Positions 1-13,323 of a stretch of 64,000 nt of DNA are shown piece after piece (position 1 is the first letter of the stretch; each line of letters opens with the position of its first letter). The stretch is from contig VTFK01000023.1 of NCBI GenBank assembly GCA_009617715.1, positions 1,860,001-1,924,000 of the forward strand, given 5' to 3'. A model generated the notes under the pieces. That model was not told where the DNA came from, ran no database searches, and worked only from the letters and a program-made list of their open reading frames with translations. This DNA comes from Plectrocnemia conspersa (taxonomy: Eukaryota > Arthropoda > Insecta > Trichoptera > Polycentropodidae). Made by a program: the position numbers and the translations under genes.

Positions 1-120
1 AAATTCTTCAAATAATAAATCTATGCGTGTCACATGAACACAGACCAGTACTTTTCTAGTATTATTTATGAACTGATGTGGTAGAAGGTTGATCAGGGAC
101 TTCATTTAAAGGGGGAAGGG

Positions 121-228
121 CTTGAATTTGACCAGAAAATGCACGTAATTAAATGAAATATTACGAATCTTAATGAAATTAAAATATTAAAAAACGACCG
201 CTGACTGACTGGCAAACTTTTACCCCAC
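121..228. repeat. Dispersed repeat, copy 1 (second copy at 1061-1150)
   Basis: The stretch beginning cttgaatttgaccagaaaa recurs, diverged, at 1061-1150. Both copies share the words gaccagaaaatgca / gccagaaaaatgca, taatgaaat, aaaacgaccgct / aaaacgaccact and a closing aacttttaccccac / aacttttgcccccc. No coding potential is seen. It is probably part of an old transposable element of unknown class. Confidence 0.55.
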
Positions 229-356
229 TCTAGAAAAAGCTAAGATAATATCCGTAGAAATTCTCGGGTTATTCATAAAAAAAATCTATAAAAAAGCAGT
301 ATTGAATCTTTACCGAAAACATTTTTTTAAACATGTCATTTCAGTGAAATCATATG

Positions 357-415
357 GGAATACATTTTCGCCGGTAGATAAATATTTTTACCGGCGAAAA
401 TATAATTTATCCGGC
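357..415. repeat. Direct subrepeat with ttttcgccggta palindrome (partner at 700-760)
   Basis: The word ttttcgccggta is followed by its inverse taccggcgaaaa, so the stretch can fold. A diverged direct copy lies at about 700-760 (attttcaccagtaaat, then ctactagcaaaaatataat). The two copies probably belong to one element of roughly 400 bp. Confidence 0.45.
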
Positions 416-839
416 AAGTGCCAATAAGATTATATGATCTCAACTTTGTCATATGTCGTAATATATATTATATATACATATATACATTTATATGGATTTT
501 TAGATTTTCGCGAGTATAATTATTTTGTAAATCTCGGGATTCATCGCGATTTATGCTTACTTGTCGTATTCTATATTTCGGCCGTGATTTTTCGGCCATG
601 ATCACGAATTGCTTGCGACATTTATGTATTTATCATTATTTATTCACATGCGATCTATAGAAATGTTACAGTGAAGTTATATTTTCACTAGTGAAGTCCA
701 AATACATTTTCACCAGTAAATATATATTTCTACTAGCAAAAATATAATGTAACCTATAGGCGCTAGTGAAATTAAATGCTGCTTTAAAATGTGTATGAAA
801 CTTAATTTGACAGTTGCGAAACGTCAATTTGCTGTTCAA

Positions 840-1024
840 ACCAAACCTAAGTTCTAAAACTAATTATAGTTTTAAAACTTTCATTGTGTCTCTTCTACTA
901 GTCAAAATTCGGTTTAGATATGCTTCATTCGATTCTCACTTATTCACAGTCGTAATATTGTTATAATAAGTACCTATTAATATGTGCGCTAGATAACCGA
1001 GCGTTTCCACTGCGACGGCACGAT
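840..1024 (-). repeat. Dispersed repeat, inverted relative to the copy at 63684-63990
   Basis: Read on the minus strand, this block matches the right end of the window over a long stretch. Shared words include cgtgcc(g/a)tcgc, gtgagaatcgaatgaag, atctaaaccgaattttg and gaaagtt. The two copies lie about 63 kb apart in opposite orientation. No coding sequence is recognisable. Confidence 0.65.
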
Positions 1025-1060
1025 TTTATGGCTTTTGGCGTGGATTCGAAACAAAGACCC

Positions 1061-1150
1061 CTTAAATTTGGCCAGAAAAATGCATATCATTTAATGAAAT
1101 AAAAAAGTAAAAAAAACGACCACTAACCGGCCAACTTTTGCCCCCCACCC
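1061..1150. repeat. Dispersed repeat, copy 2 of 121-228
   Basis: This is the diverged second copy of the repeat at 121-228, in the same orientation. It directly abuts the repeat at 840-1024, so both may be parts of one composite element. Confidence 0.5.
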
Positions 1151-1159
1151 CCCCATTCT

Positions 1160-1880
1160 TGTTAAAAGCTGTAATGACGTCCCTGTTGATAACCAACGCC
1201 AATTACCACGTGCTTAAACACAGTTGTAAGCCAGTAGTGGCAAAAAAGCACATTTAAAATATTACTACGGTATCCTTATAGGTTAGTACTAACAAGTTAA
1301 ATAAACAGTATAATTATATAAAAATAAATTATTCCTTATTTTGCAGATTTGATATGCATATTTTTTAAATTTTACTGGGCCGCTTAATGAGGAATTTCAC
1401 GAGGCTTACTTGAAGAATTATTTAAATTTTGCTCTATGCCCATTTCCACGCATACAGCAAACTAGCATATTATAAAACTAAATGGTTGAGATAGACAAAT
1501 AAGGAATATATGCTTCGTATTTTTTTGTATGAAAAAAAAATCGACTGAATTAAAGTAAAATGGCGTGTAATATTACTGATACATTTTTCACGTGGGGCTC
1601 TTGGACAAGAACGAATCGATCAAAGACAACAAACGATCGTATCTTAAATTTGTCGAAGACGCAAGGTGTCGATTTGAAATATGCATGAATATTGAAACCA
1701 GAAAATATGTCTATTTAAGATTTCATCGAAACGTGCAGTTATCTCTGAACAACTGTATGTTTATAATAAAAATCAGAAATCATCTTTACAAAGCCCTTAA
1801 AGATAATACTTTTAAAAAACGCTAGGGGTAAAAAATAGATTAATGAAAATAGACGACTCCTGGTAAGTCGATACAGCAGG
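1160..1880. other. AT-rich stretch without recognised gene
   Basis: Only short open frames are present, such as a 77-codon plus-strand frame near 1592-1825 that I do not recognise and that has no splice context. I see no repeat or RNA gene here. Confidence 0.4.
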
Positions 1881-1889
1881 ATGTATCGA

Positions 1890-2440
1890 GTTGCAACATT
1901 CGATCTTGAGACCACATGGCGTGGAGACGCCCGCCGAGCAAGTTCCGAACGCCCAAGAGCCGTTTTCCCATCGTCGAAACGTGCGAAAAACGAAACACTT
2001 CGATCGAATACCGCAAACGTCGTTATAACGGACCATACCCCAGAATGTGTCCGGACGCACGAGCATCGCTTGGAAGTAATGGGTGCCCATCGGGGGGACG
2101 TCGTCGGTGAAAAAACGAGAAAAAAGGATCGCCGCGAAAGTAGGCCGAATTAAAACTGGTTCGCCGCCGAGACCGCGCGCGATACTACTGACGGGGTAGG
2201 CTGACAATTTCGCGTCATGACCCATAAAAGTGAAAGTGCACACGACAAGCGCTCGCGAATAAACCCGTGTGTACAAAACAAAGCGTGGCGTGGGTTCGGT
2301 TTGTGTAGCAAATTGATTCGAGTCGGTGTGTGTCGGCGATAACTTGATAACGAAAGCTTTGTGTTCCGATTGATTGTCTTTCTACAAATCGGTCGCAAAC
2401 GCCGGCGTTTCATCAATGTGTTGGCGGCGTCGCTTTGTCA
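1890..2440. promoter_or_regulatory. GC-richer, CpG-containing block; possible promoter or untranslated exon
   Basis: Base composition rises sharply against the AT-rich flanks and CpG dinucleotides are frequent. Overlapping open frames exist on both strands, as expected by chance in such DNA; none resembles a known protein. A word close to tgtgtacaaaacaa at 2269-2283 resembles tgtttacaaaacaa in the GC-richer blocks near 19.35 and 20.49 kb. Transcriptional direction cannot be decided. Confidence 0.3.
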
Positions 2441-2449
2441 ACACCGTGT

Positions 2450-3463
2450 TGTTGTTATTATTATCGCTAAACGATTGCACGAAATAATAAGCGCATGTGT
2501 TAATTAATATATAAACGAACGTGGGAAGATTGAATGTGTAAACTATGCTAATAAATTTCCAAAGAATCGTGCAAAAAGCATGGCAAAAAATAATAAAATA
2601 ATAAACAATATTATTAAAACTATGACTTCGAAATGAGAAAAGCAAATAAAAATTATCCACTCAATTGTGACTGATAATCACTGCAAGAAATGTAACTCTA
2701 CTATTTTTTTTACGGGCCTGTCAAAATAAAATATACGTGGAATAACGTATGAAAATTTACATGTGAAAATAGCAGAAGATAAACCTATAAGATCATATTA
2801 CAATGAATTAAAGTGAACTACAAATATGTTGTCTCCACTTTAAAGTTTTAAAGTTTAAAATAATGGAGTTTTGATACGTGCATGCGATTGAATATAATCA
2901 AATACACAACAGTAGCGTGCAAAATCGCATTACATATCAAAATTCTAAGAATTTAAGATATATCGGTAATCCTTCGTTGGAATTTCCGAAACTTTTTATC
3001 ACTCATTTATGTGTAGTGTTTGAGTGGCTACCTAGCCAATTGACCGTCAGCTTTCTCAATAAAAATGTATACAACCATATTAACCGTTTTCGTGCCACGG
3101 TATATTTCGTAGTACACGACCCCAATGTCAGCTATTTTTGGAATTGTCAAGTATTAACGACTTGTCAAGGACTCTTTTAACCCCAAAAGAGCCTCCGAGT
3201 GCCGTTTCCGGTGCATTTTGACACTATTTGTAGCTATTAAAAAATCGAAGTGCTAGGGTTGTCACAACAAAACAATATTAAATTAATTTTTGCTTTATTA
3301 GAAAACTAACATTTTTACACAAAGTAAAAAATATATATTTTTATAAAATATAACAATAATCTTTTGGCATTTTTCCATGCCACCCCATCATCTAACGAGT
3401 CAAGTTCTATACCAATTATAATTTGTTATTAAAAATTACGCGAAATGGGTGCAATACACCGGG
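2450..3463. other. AT-rich stretch without recognised gene
   Basis: Contains a 100-codon plus frame near 2878-3180 with no recognisable motif and AT-rich composition. A TTAACCCC word at 3177 may be one end of a decayed TTAA-type element. Nothing else is supported. Confidence 0.35.
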
Positions 3464-3707
3464 TTAACTCTTTTGCCGCGGATGGTTTCTATAAGTCATC
3501 AAAAAAATAGACGGTATCACTGGGCACTTAAAGGTGGTATAAACCTTGAGCTTAATAATATGGTTACTCAGTATAATTTTAGACTATAAATCACTTGAAT
3601 TTATATTTTTATATAATATTTTTTTAAATATTTCATGAATGGGTGCCTCATATATTAACAAATTTCGAAATGGCGCGCAAAAATATCAGCCGCGGTGAAA
3701 GGGTAAA
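3464..3707. mobile_element. TTAA-type MITE, about 245 bp
   Basis: The left end reads TTAACTCTTTTGCCGCGG and the inverse of the right end reads TTTACCCTTTCACCGCGG. That gives imperfect terminal inverted repeats of about 18 bp next to a TTAA-like target. There is no coding capacity. This fits a piggyBac-type miniature element (family knowledge: piggyBac inserts at TTAA and its ends usually start CCC or CCY). Confidence 0.55.
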
Positions 3708-3709
3708 GG

Positions 3710-5210
3710 ATAAAAATAACTACCCGTAGTGATGATTAAGTAATACTACGAATGTATTTAAGTGAGAATAGGTGTAAAAATGCTGTGGACTTTACCAGTG
3801 TGCTTGCAAAACATTTGATAAAAAAAAATTAGACAACCCTTATTCGTGGTTTAGGTACATATGCAGTTGTATACATACACACACAGACACCAATCCTCGT
3901 CAAGCAGGTCAGAGACTTAAGTCTAGAAACTGCGATAAAATATTAGATATTATATACTTAGCAAAAAAAAACTGTCATTGAAATGTGACAATCGACATAA
4001 AAGTCGGACTAAGAGCCCAAGTGTGCTTCTTATATTCCGGAATGGAAGGCGGTGGATTATAAAACTGTCCAGGTAGTCTCAAATTTGGATTGCATCTATA
4101 TGGATGTTTCTGCACAAGTATTCAATAATGTTTTTTTAGCAATCTGATCAATGATGTAAAAGATGCGATTAAATAAATAAATACAATTAATATATTTTAG
4201 AACATAAGAAAAAATATTACACTGCCCCTGGAATAGTCCTTGATAAAAGCAATAAAATATGTATTAAGTAAATTAAACTGTTTTATCATTTATTTTTATA
4301 TGTAATACTTCAGTAAATTTTAAGTTTAAAAAAAATATAACATATCTTTACTTACATAAGAAATAAGATTATTTCGAAGGTCATTAATTTTGGAACGTAA
4401 ATGTTGCATATATAACATTGTAATGATCGCGTAATTATACACTTGGTTAATTTTTTAATATATTTAGAGCTTAATCACATAAAATTTACATTTTTGATAC
4501 AAAGCATATAATATTATAATCGTGATATACTCATATTCGAAAACAAAATTATCAACTGAAAAGTAAACTCAAAAAAATCTCTTGGTCACCCTAAAACGCG
4601 GTATCAGGCTCTATACATACCAAATGACTATTCACCTAAATAGCATCCAAATGTTTTTATTATATACAAATTGAGTTTACCATGAAAAATGTATTATCAC
4701 ATTTTTTAATCGCGCAAAGAATATATTTTTTTAAGAATCATTTTCCTAATATAATGAGAAACTAGGCTATACAAAAAAATGCTATCATTCAGAAATTGCT
4801 GCGAAATAGATTATTTATCATATCACCGAAAATCTTTTGTCGCAATATTCCACACACTTATCAATGCAATAGTTCGTACATGTTGCTAGGTAAAACAAAC
4901 TAAAATAGTAGATCATCAAAAGTGAGAAAACACACACAGCTCTTTATTCTAGTTATGCCAATAAAAAAAAAACTTCTAAACTCAGATATTAGTCATTATT
5001 TTTTATTTCAATAGTTTCTGTATGTACGTGCAAAAAGCAGATGCAACACATTTTATGATTATGTATAGTCCATCCAAGACGTTAGCGCTCATAATCGTTG
5101 TGTTGGAAATAAGGGTGCGTGTACGCATGCATGCATACATACACAGTTTTCCGCGAATTTGTTTACACCAATAGGAGAACATTACCAATACTAAATCAGG
5201 GCTGTTTTAA
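3710..5210. other. AT-rich stretch without recognised gene
   Basis: No open frame with recognisable motifs. A lone ggtcaccctaaaa word near 4584 resembles the end of the MITE at 5214-5515, but I found no partner end. Confidence 0.35.
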
Positions 5211-5213
5211 TGG

Positions 5214-5515
5214 TAGGGTGACCATACGTTGGAAATTGAATTAAAAATAATGTGTTATATTTTTATTATAAATTATTGTCATGTTGTGGTATTTTGTAAT
5301 CAATGAAACAATTTTTGTAATATTCTATTGGTATTTTTTTAAATATTATATTGAACAGATATTCAACCTGGAGAGTGATACCAAAACTGCTCTCATGTTT
5401 TTGAGTTAAATATGTATATAAATAAACAAAATAAGTAAGAAAGTGATATTTTACACTTTCCTCAACAAATTAAATTAAAAAATAATTGCACTTGTAATTT
5501 CACATGGTCACCCTA
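5214..5515. mobile_element. MITE with TAGGGTGACCAT terminal inverted repeats
   Basis: The element begins TAGGGTGACCATACG and ends with the inverse of TAGGGTGACCATGTG, giving a 12-bp perfect terminal inverted repeat 302 bp apart. The interior is AT-rich and non-coding. The superfamily is not certain because the flanking target duplication is not clear. Confidence 0.65.
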
Positions 5516-5519
5516 TTAT

Positions 5520-6940
5520 ATTTTCTCACCAATACTGTGACGATGAGCGTTCATATCTTGGACAGACTGCAATGAAACACAATAAGCTTACTACTCATTA
5601 CAGCATGGTATTTTATTTATACTCATAACGTTTAACGCACTTGACTTTACATAAGTTAAAAATAAGGATTAAAAATATACTAATAAAAAGGGAGAAAAAA
5701 ACGCAAATTGGTCCTTTGATGTCACGCGACTGCGAGCGAGCGAACGACACAACTTTTTGTCGAGACCTCCACCCCTAAACAACTGCCAAAAAAAAAAGGG
5801 TAGCACAGCTCGCTTACCCCCGCGGGCGATTCGTCCGGGCAGGTGAATCATATGAAATTTCAAAACATTCTATGCCAGGGTGATAATGTGTGATTCATGA
5901 AACGCACCTACTACGATTGCAAAATGTATCACCATAACTGGCATTACACGAAAGCTAGGCGTCACTAGAGCCACTCAATAAGTAATGCGTTATCAGCTTG
6001 GTTCTCACCACAGAAAAGGTTAATAATCAATATGAAAAACTAGGCAGCAGGTATATTTGATATATATACATACAATACTTTGTGTTACAATAGAACGACT
6101 ACCTATTAATACTAAATTTAAAGTAAATAGGTAAATACCCGCGCCTTGCAATTTTTTTGATACGCGACATCACACTTAATTTAATTAAAAAAACATGCCA
6201 TGTACATTTAGATGTGCAGTGATTTTTTAAATGTTTGCCAATAAATTACACTTATAGTGTAGCACAGTATTTTCTTTAAATAGTTTATTTCGTAAATATA
6301 TATTAAGTATTCATATAAAGAAACAAATAAACAAGGAAAATGTATAGATATAATAAAATATGCACATGATTAAAATATGTTTTAAAAACTTGTTTTTTCA
6401 TAACTAAGACAGTGCGCGTGTAATGGATACTGAATTGTGGAGAAACCAATCTCAAAAACATAAGTAATATAAGAACACTGTTTTCACTTTAACCAAAGGT
6501 ACGTGTGTTACCAAAAATGATTTTACATTTTTTTATTATGTAATGCCCAATATATTTTCTATTTTCTGAAGCCTTTTTAAATTACTTTATGTTAAACTTT
6601 ACAGTATTTTATTTCGTTAGTTAATCAGGGATACTTCCATCAACATATTACGGTAAAAAGATTTGGTAACTCCTAACCATTTTACCTGGAATTGTCAAAT
6701 TACTAAATTCGTCGTAAAATCTATTAGTCCATCGAGGAATTTTGTAAACATTTTTTTGACCAGTTACCAGTTCAAAACTAATTTTAAGCGCTGATTTTTA
6801 CCCAATTTGTATATAATTTTATATTATATGATTTTAAAGATAACAAAAATTGAAAATGTGCCAATATTTTAGGATACATTGATTTTATAATATATAAAAT
6901 ATTATATTGTGGTAGCCTATTTACTCATTATTGCAAAAAC
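5520..6940. other. Intergenic AT-rich stretch with a small GC-richer patch
   Basis: A patch at about 5690-5860 (runs such as gcgagcgagcgaacgacac) is GC-richer than its surroundings and could be an untranslated exon or promoter, but nothing decides this. The rest is simple AT-rich sequence with no recognised gene. Confidence 0.3.
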
Positions 6941-6944
6941 TAGG

Positions 6945-7060
6945 CGGCACTCTGGTATCACTGAAGTGACAGCGGTGTAGGGCAACACATTAATTACTAA
7001 GCGGATTTCGACGGGAAGACGACGACCGGCGGGACTTCGTCCTTTAAACTATCATTTTGT
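6945..7060. promoter_or_regulatory. Shared ggcggcactct motif followed by GC-richer block
   Basis: The word ctaggcggcactctggtatcactgaagtgac (6943-6973, in two parts ctaggcggcactctggtat and cactgaagtgac) recurs at 26455-26485 as cttagcggcactctagtaat plus actggagtgac. A fragment occurs near 5955. It is followed by a GC-richer run (gggaagacgacgaccggcgg). It could be a dispersed repeat or a promoter-associated sequence. Confidence 0.3.
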
Positions 7061-9433
7061 GTAAAAATTTATAAACACGAACCGGTTTAGTGTGCGTTAT
7101 TATACATTAATATCTATATATTTATAGCAAAAATTATCAAATAAACATAACGAGTACAGCAAAGTGAGACTTGAATTCAGCAGCAACGAAAAATAAGTAT
7201 GTACTTCACTCACCACATGCTTTAAAATCACTAGAAGGAATACAAACATGAAAATCACAAATTATGCGCGATCGAGACGTCGATTCTGAGAAAAACTGGT
7301 AAGACGAACGTTTTCCATGAAATTATTATGATCCGCTAAATCGAGCGAACGGAAACAAGCTTTCCCCGTTTTAATAAAAAAAAATATTGATACCACCAAG
7401 TACATCGAGTGCAGTGGAGATGTTCAGCTTTTCAAGAGAGAAAAGCGTGTACGCTGCGATACACCCCAGTCGTGGTGAAGACGGCTTCAATTTAGAAATC
7501 GGTTCGGTTCGAAGAACCCTCCAAGAATAAATAATACCAACAAAATAAAAAAAAGCACGTTCGAGTCTTGCCGTCTGCGATAATCGCACGAGTTTTTCTA
7601 CGAACATAATATACATCAGCAAACCGGGACATTGTAATTCTTATACATTGATTATTTCATTACATTCGCGAAGAGCTTGCTATAATTGGATTCATTATTC
7701 AACCATAAGTCGATTTTATTAACAGAAGTCGAAGGGTATCGAGATTCGCTTTCTGCGAGGTATCGAATTTTGAACTTGAAGCTAACGACGCACAAATCAT
7801 GGTGCGAAACTTTGATCGTTACAACTTTCAAGACGGTCGATTTATAGTAAGAAAAGTTTACTATTTTCTAGAGACAGTTAATGATTGGATTATTTATATA
7901 TTTAGAAAATAATTTTGAGTTTCATTATTCAGCGAATTCGCTTATAGACACAATCTATTATTAAACTTTAGAGCTGAACCAGTTGACATGGTTGAATATA
8001 GTAGAATATTGGTTTTTAATTGACACATATCACTAGAAAGAGTAATAATTCGATTTTTATCTTTGTAAGAATGATCTGATAACATCACTACCTAAGTTTT
8101 TATATGGTCAGTGATGAACAATACCTATATGTATATACATAGCTAGAAATTCGTGTTTACAAAATTTCATTATCAGATTGAAATACATTACAACAGGAAC
8201 GCTTTAATTTTTGCCTAATACTTAAAAATGACTAGTTTCTTAAATTATCGATTTTTTTATCGAGTCATTTCATTGTGCACCATTTAACCAGCACTATATA
8301 ACAGTAGTATGAATAAATGACTATTACCTGAATCCCATCTGGGAGACTGGATTTCGTAGTTTTTTACACAATTGTCACGTGTTAGGTTTTCCTATATTTT
8401 TCTAATCTCACGGGTGATGAATAATTAATTTAGCGTAATTATAGTTACTATTATGTAATAATAAAATAGATTTTTATTTCAATCTGGTGTATCACTACTT
8501 ACTTGTAGGAGTTGATTGTGTTGTAACACATTTGGCTAACTAGCCTATATACTGCAATGGAAGAATTGCAATAAACAAAAAAATGATAAACAATGTTTTT
8601 TGTATTATTTCATAAAATAATAGTTCAACTTTAAACTTAAACGATAATTCGATTTCTGCCGCCTGCTGCATAACAACGGTCAGTTTTGTGAGTATTCGCG
8701 CAACACAAAATTAAAGCAACAAATATTTAATTAAAATTAATAATAAAATACACTGACATGTATTGGTATATCTGTTTAAATTATTTTATCAATGATTTTC
8801 TATCTGTGGCCTGCATAAAATCAAAATTGAAACCTATTAATATTCGTATAAAACGCATTTTATATATAAGATAGACTAACTATATATTTTTATTAAAAAT
8901 ATATATTCACGAAGACATTTTATAGCATCAACTTTAACTTTAGTCGTCAGTAGATTAGAACAGAGCTAATGTGGGTCAAATTAAATTAATAACATAATTT
9001 ACGGCTTTTCACGCTGAAAAAGTCCTGACCAGTAGGGGGTGTCTAAGACTTTTGCACATAACTGTAAGTCTCAATATATCGATTTATAGTAAAAACAATA
9101 TTTTAAAATTCTAAACATATCGTAGTACGCGTGAAATGGTATGTAAGATCATGTTGCCAATTTAACACCATGTACATCTAAAGTAAACCAGAGGGAATGT
9201 TACAAAATTCCTCCAATTTCGCGAGAGAATTATTTTGAATTAACTAATTCAACTTCCAGATTTGAACCCTAGCTATTTTACATTATTCCAGGGTATGCCA
9301 ACAATTTTTCGTAATCTTTAGAAGGACAATATAAAAAATAAAACATTACAAAACAACTAAACCTGCACGACATTTCCAATTATCACTAATTGAAACAATG
9401 CAAACGCAATGTTTAATCAATTATCCACAATGG
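7061..9433. other. Stretch without recognised gene
   Basis: Moderately mixed composition around 7300-7800, then AT-rich. Open frames are short (at most 83 codons) and show no recognisable motif or convincing splice context. Confidence 0.35.
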
Positions 9434-9856
9434 TTAATTAGGGGAATCCGCGCGTTCGTCTCTACGCATCTGGTGGCAGTCGGGCGGGTCTAAAACGGCC
9501 ATACGCGCCAGGTAAGTTCGCCCGAGCGCACCAGACGCAGAAATTGCGAAAAAGGGCGAACCGAGAGGGTGGTGAAAAAGGACGCGAAGGAGGGCGAACG
9601 GCGAGACGGTGGGTGGCAAGGTGAGGCGCGCGAGAGGGCGGCGAATGTTTGGGTTGGAGGTATTGATCGCGGCGGAACGGCGCGGCAGCGAAGCGACACA
9701 TCTTCGGGGCCCCCATGGCGGACAGCAGCCGGACCGACCGGCATCGGGGCCCCGGAGCGCCTTCGAGTCGGACCTAGGGCAATACCGGGGAATCGAAATC
9801 GATCCCTGCTAATGTCGAGCATGTGGGTCAGGGGTTAAGAGCCGCGAAGGGCAAGG
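9434..9856 (+). promoter_or_regulatory. GC island with consensus 5' splice sites (candidate untranslated exon or promoter)
   Basis: A compact GC- and CpG-rich island stands out from AT-rich flanks. On the plus strand a perfect CAG|GTAAGT donor lies at 9512. The preceding sequence from ttaattag at 9440 is open in two frames up to that donor. A second donor-like AAGG|GTAAGC lies at 9857. A short ATG frame starting MADSSRTDRH at about 9714 closes after 20 codons. I read this as a promoter/first-exon region, probably plus strand, but the downstream gene is not visible. Confidence 0.4.
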
Positions 9857-9859
9857 GTA

Positions 9860-12346
9860 AGCCTATGATAATTAATCGGCAATTCCACGAAATGATAAGA
9901 AGCGTTTCGAATAACTAATTATATAAAGGTCAAATTAACAAAATGGTAACACATGATTTATAATTGAGTAATTAACAATTACCTTTCATGTATAAATATA
10001 TCTCTAATTGTTTACGGTATTAGAGACCCAAGTTTTTAGAATATTGTGGGACGAAGCCCAAGTTCATGTGAAATAATTGTTAAAAAAAACACTTACGAAT
10101 TATTATTTTTTTATCAAAGATTAATACTACCCCAATATTATCAAAGATTAATACTACTCGCATCATGATTTTTTTGAGTTTGTCTTTAATATTCATGGTA
10201 TTTGAGAATTAAAATATGTGTTGATTACAGGGTTATTTAATGCTGCTCTTTCAAACTGTACTTAAAAAGCAATACATAAAAAAAAGTATTAAATAGGTGG
10301 CACCCAAAAACGAAGTTGTGTAAAACAAACACCTTGCTTCAAAGGCCCAACTCTTGTGCTTTATTATTTAAACCAAATATTTTGACTTACTAGATATATT
10401 TATAGTATACAGGTATCTTGAGTATTCTTTCAAACGGTATATGTATATAAACTCAATTTTTTTTTAAGAATCACCAGCTAATGTGTTCCTTGAAATGTAC
10501 ATGTTATTGTGACTCAAATAACCATTATCTTAACATACCCTGATGGAATTTTATAAGTAATATTAATGGATAGTGTATTCATTTATTGTGCACAGTTGGT
10601 TAAAAATACAGATATATGCGCTTATCAGAGAACTATCTAACACCCACATTGCTTCAAATGGTACTTTAAACCATACATTGAAACATGAATACTGTTAATT
10701 ATGTGGCACCAAGCTTTTCCAGAACCTCAAAATCATGAAGACACTATCACAAAATAATAATTGTTAAAATTGTAGTCGGTAAAATTTTAAACGATTCAAA
10801 TGGGTCATTGATGGGATCTAAATTATTCGTTTAAATATAATAATTAACTATGAGCATAATATTTGATCAAATCAATAAACAATACACGTCTTCTTAAGAG
10901 GTTTTTTTTTTTAATAATCAAATAACTAAATCGCGGCATTGTGCTGCGTTTAACAACACTTCTAAGAAAAAGAAAGTCCGTGCGTTATGCGAAACTATTC
11001 TATTAGTCACTGATTTTACGTATAACCTGAATCCTAACGGACGCCTAAAACAAGGGAAAACCATAACACATAATTTCTTAGAAAGCTATAGGGACTCAAA
11101 AACATGAGCCATTAAACGTAAAAAAAAGAAAGTAGTATATTCAATAATTACTTAACGGCATAAAAAGCTACTTACAAATACTTTGGATCACCAGAAAAAT
11201 ATTAATTATTTATAATAATATAGTCGGCACAAAAATTCGGTTTAAAACGTTCTTCGAATCAATTGAATTCAAAATAAAAAATAACATGCAATTCGCTGAA
11301 CAGATTATATTCCAAAAGATGAACTACGGGCGGCTAACTAACTAAAATTATAATTGTTTAAAAAGCTCTAATTTTCGCGAATGAACCCCGCCCCAATGAT
11401 GGTATGCAATGTGTTAAAATCCGCAGTAAAATATACGTGTATCATGAAGAGAAAGACATGAGCTTCGTATTGTATCTAAAATCAATACTAAAATTTTTTA
11501 GGAAATGTAACCAATGCTAAAAATCACGAAAAAATGCTAAAAAATAGTATCTAATCAAAACGATATGTTGTATTTATTATGACAGCTATAGCAACAAAGG
11601 ACTGTGTAAAATACACATTTACCTGCTTTATCACATTCAATGGTTTGCATTTTTAACTGTATTTAAATAAAATAATAATAACTGTCCAATGTACGAGTAT
11701 GCAATAGACGCCGAGAAACGATGCGTGCACTCGAAGGGATGATTTACTTCCAACCGATTGTGAGGGCGTTAGCGTTATGCAGGGTGTGTAGGAATCGTTG
11801 ATTGTCATTCGTACAAATTTTTATTTTTACCTGCGTTAAAGTTTTTATAATCGACTTTTGGCCGCCCAGATCGAGCAAATACCACACCGTGCTTCGTTGC
11901 AATGACATGCAGGTAGATATTTTTTGCATACGATGATAGCATTACTACATCCGCAATAACCGACAGAAGAAGACATCATTAGTAAGGCCAACAAGTACTA
12001 TGACACCACGAATCAACGTTGTTTTATTATCATTGCATTATAATCGTAACACTGAACAATTAAAATAAAATCACCTGACACTTCGCATACAAGAGTCAAG
12101 TATTTTAGACTCAGGAATTTTCCATTGAATTGAACGACAGCCATTCATGATCAATGAATTAAAAAGAGCAGTGGCTGCGACGAAATAGTGACTGCTTTAT
12201 TGCAGAACAATCAACACGACCGTGTAGTGACGATGACATACCAACGCATTAATATAAAACAGCAACCGAGTAACATCCCGTGAGAATACTTTAAATCTGC
12301 GGTCACTAAACGGTCCAATGAACGGACCAAAGTATTTAATGAGCAA
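9860..12346. other. AT-rich stretch without recognised gene
   Basis: No coding exon is recognisable. It contains one small tandem duplication at 10111-10157, described separately. Confidence 0.35.
10111..10157. repeat. Two-copy tandem repeat, 27-bp period
   Basis: The 20-bp word ttatcaaagattaatactac occurs exactly twice, starting at 10111 and 10138. Confidence 0.8.
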
Positions 12347-13323
12347 TTAACCCTTTGCACTCGTAATCGTTTTCGTACTAGGTATGTCGCCAGCTCGGGA
12401 AAAATGAAAAATGTTAAATTCTTTTTAAAAATTAAAATTATATGTGTAGAGCATAACTATGAATAAACTAATATCAAAAACGAAGAAATCAGAACAAATA
12501 CTTGCATTTCTCTAAATTACATTTTAATTTTTTTTTGTTCTCTCAAGTACCATTGGTTGGCAATCCATAACAATAAATTAACACAATAGGGTGACGACCC
12601 TTTTTAAAATATTTATGGGACCGAAAAATGTTTAAACCATAAATATACACAAATAACAATATGCCGCTCGGTTTTAGGTTTAGATATATCTACCTGAACG
12701 AAGCCAGCTTTACATCGCTCGCAGAATTACAAATTGTACGTTTTTTTCCATAATTAAAGAAACCCACAAGATATCTATATTTATATAAACTAATATTAGT
12801 CTCATCGCCCCATCGAAGGGCAAATGGAACGTTGCAGTTAGTGTCATATTATTTTATATATTTCTTAATTAAAAATAGACAAAACTTTTATTAATAAATA
12901 GCTGTATGGTAAATATGTATTTGTTTGTAATTTTATACGACGACGACGGTCAATTGGGCGATGGTTTATTGGGCGACAGAAATTAAAAAAAAAAAACTTG
13001 CACGCCTTACTTTATTGTAAATATTAATAAAATATACATTAACTATTTATAGGACACCTTGAACAAAGTGGTACATGTATATACCACCAAAATTAAGGTT
13101 TATTTTTCCTATGTTTTTTTTTTTAATAATGAACCTAATGTTACAAAGAGCACTCATTGATGATAACGTACATTGGTAGGTCAGTTTACCATTCAATATA
13201 AAGTTGACTTAATTTAGAATATTGCAGCCTAAAACGGCAAATAAGATATTAATTCATTTTTAAAAAAATGTAAATAAAACATAAATATATGTCCTATAAA
13301 GGGTTAAAACGAAAAATTATATT

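Noticed and set aside
1812..2276. 154-codon minus-strand frame
   Set aside because: No recognisable domain, overlapping frames on the other strand and no supporting splice context. More likely a composition effect in a GC-richer block.
9462..9838. Several open frames on both strands in the 9.4-9.8 kb island
   Set aside because: Mutually overlapping, low-complexity Arg/Pro/Gly translations without family resemblance.
12347..13307. A shorter TTAA element ending at 13307
   Set aside because: Only TTAACCCTTT matches between these ends, whereas the end at 14744 matches the left end over about 18 bases.
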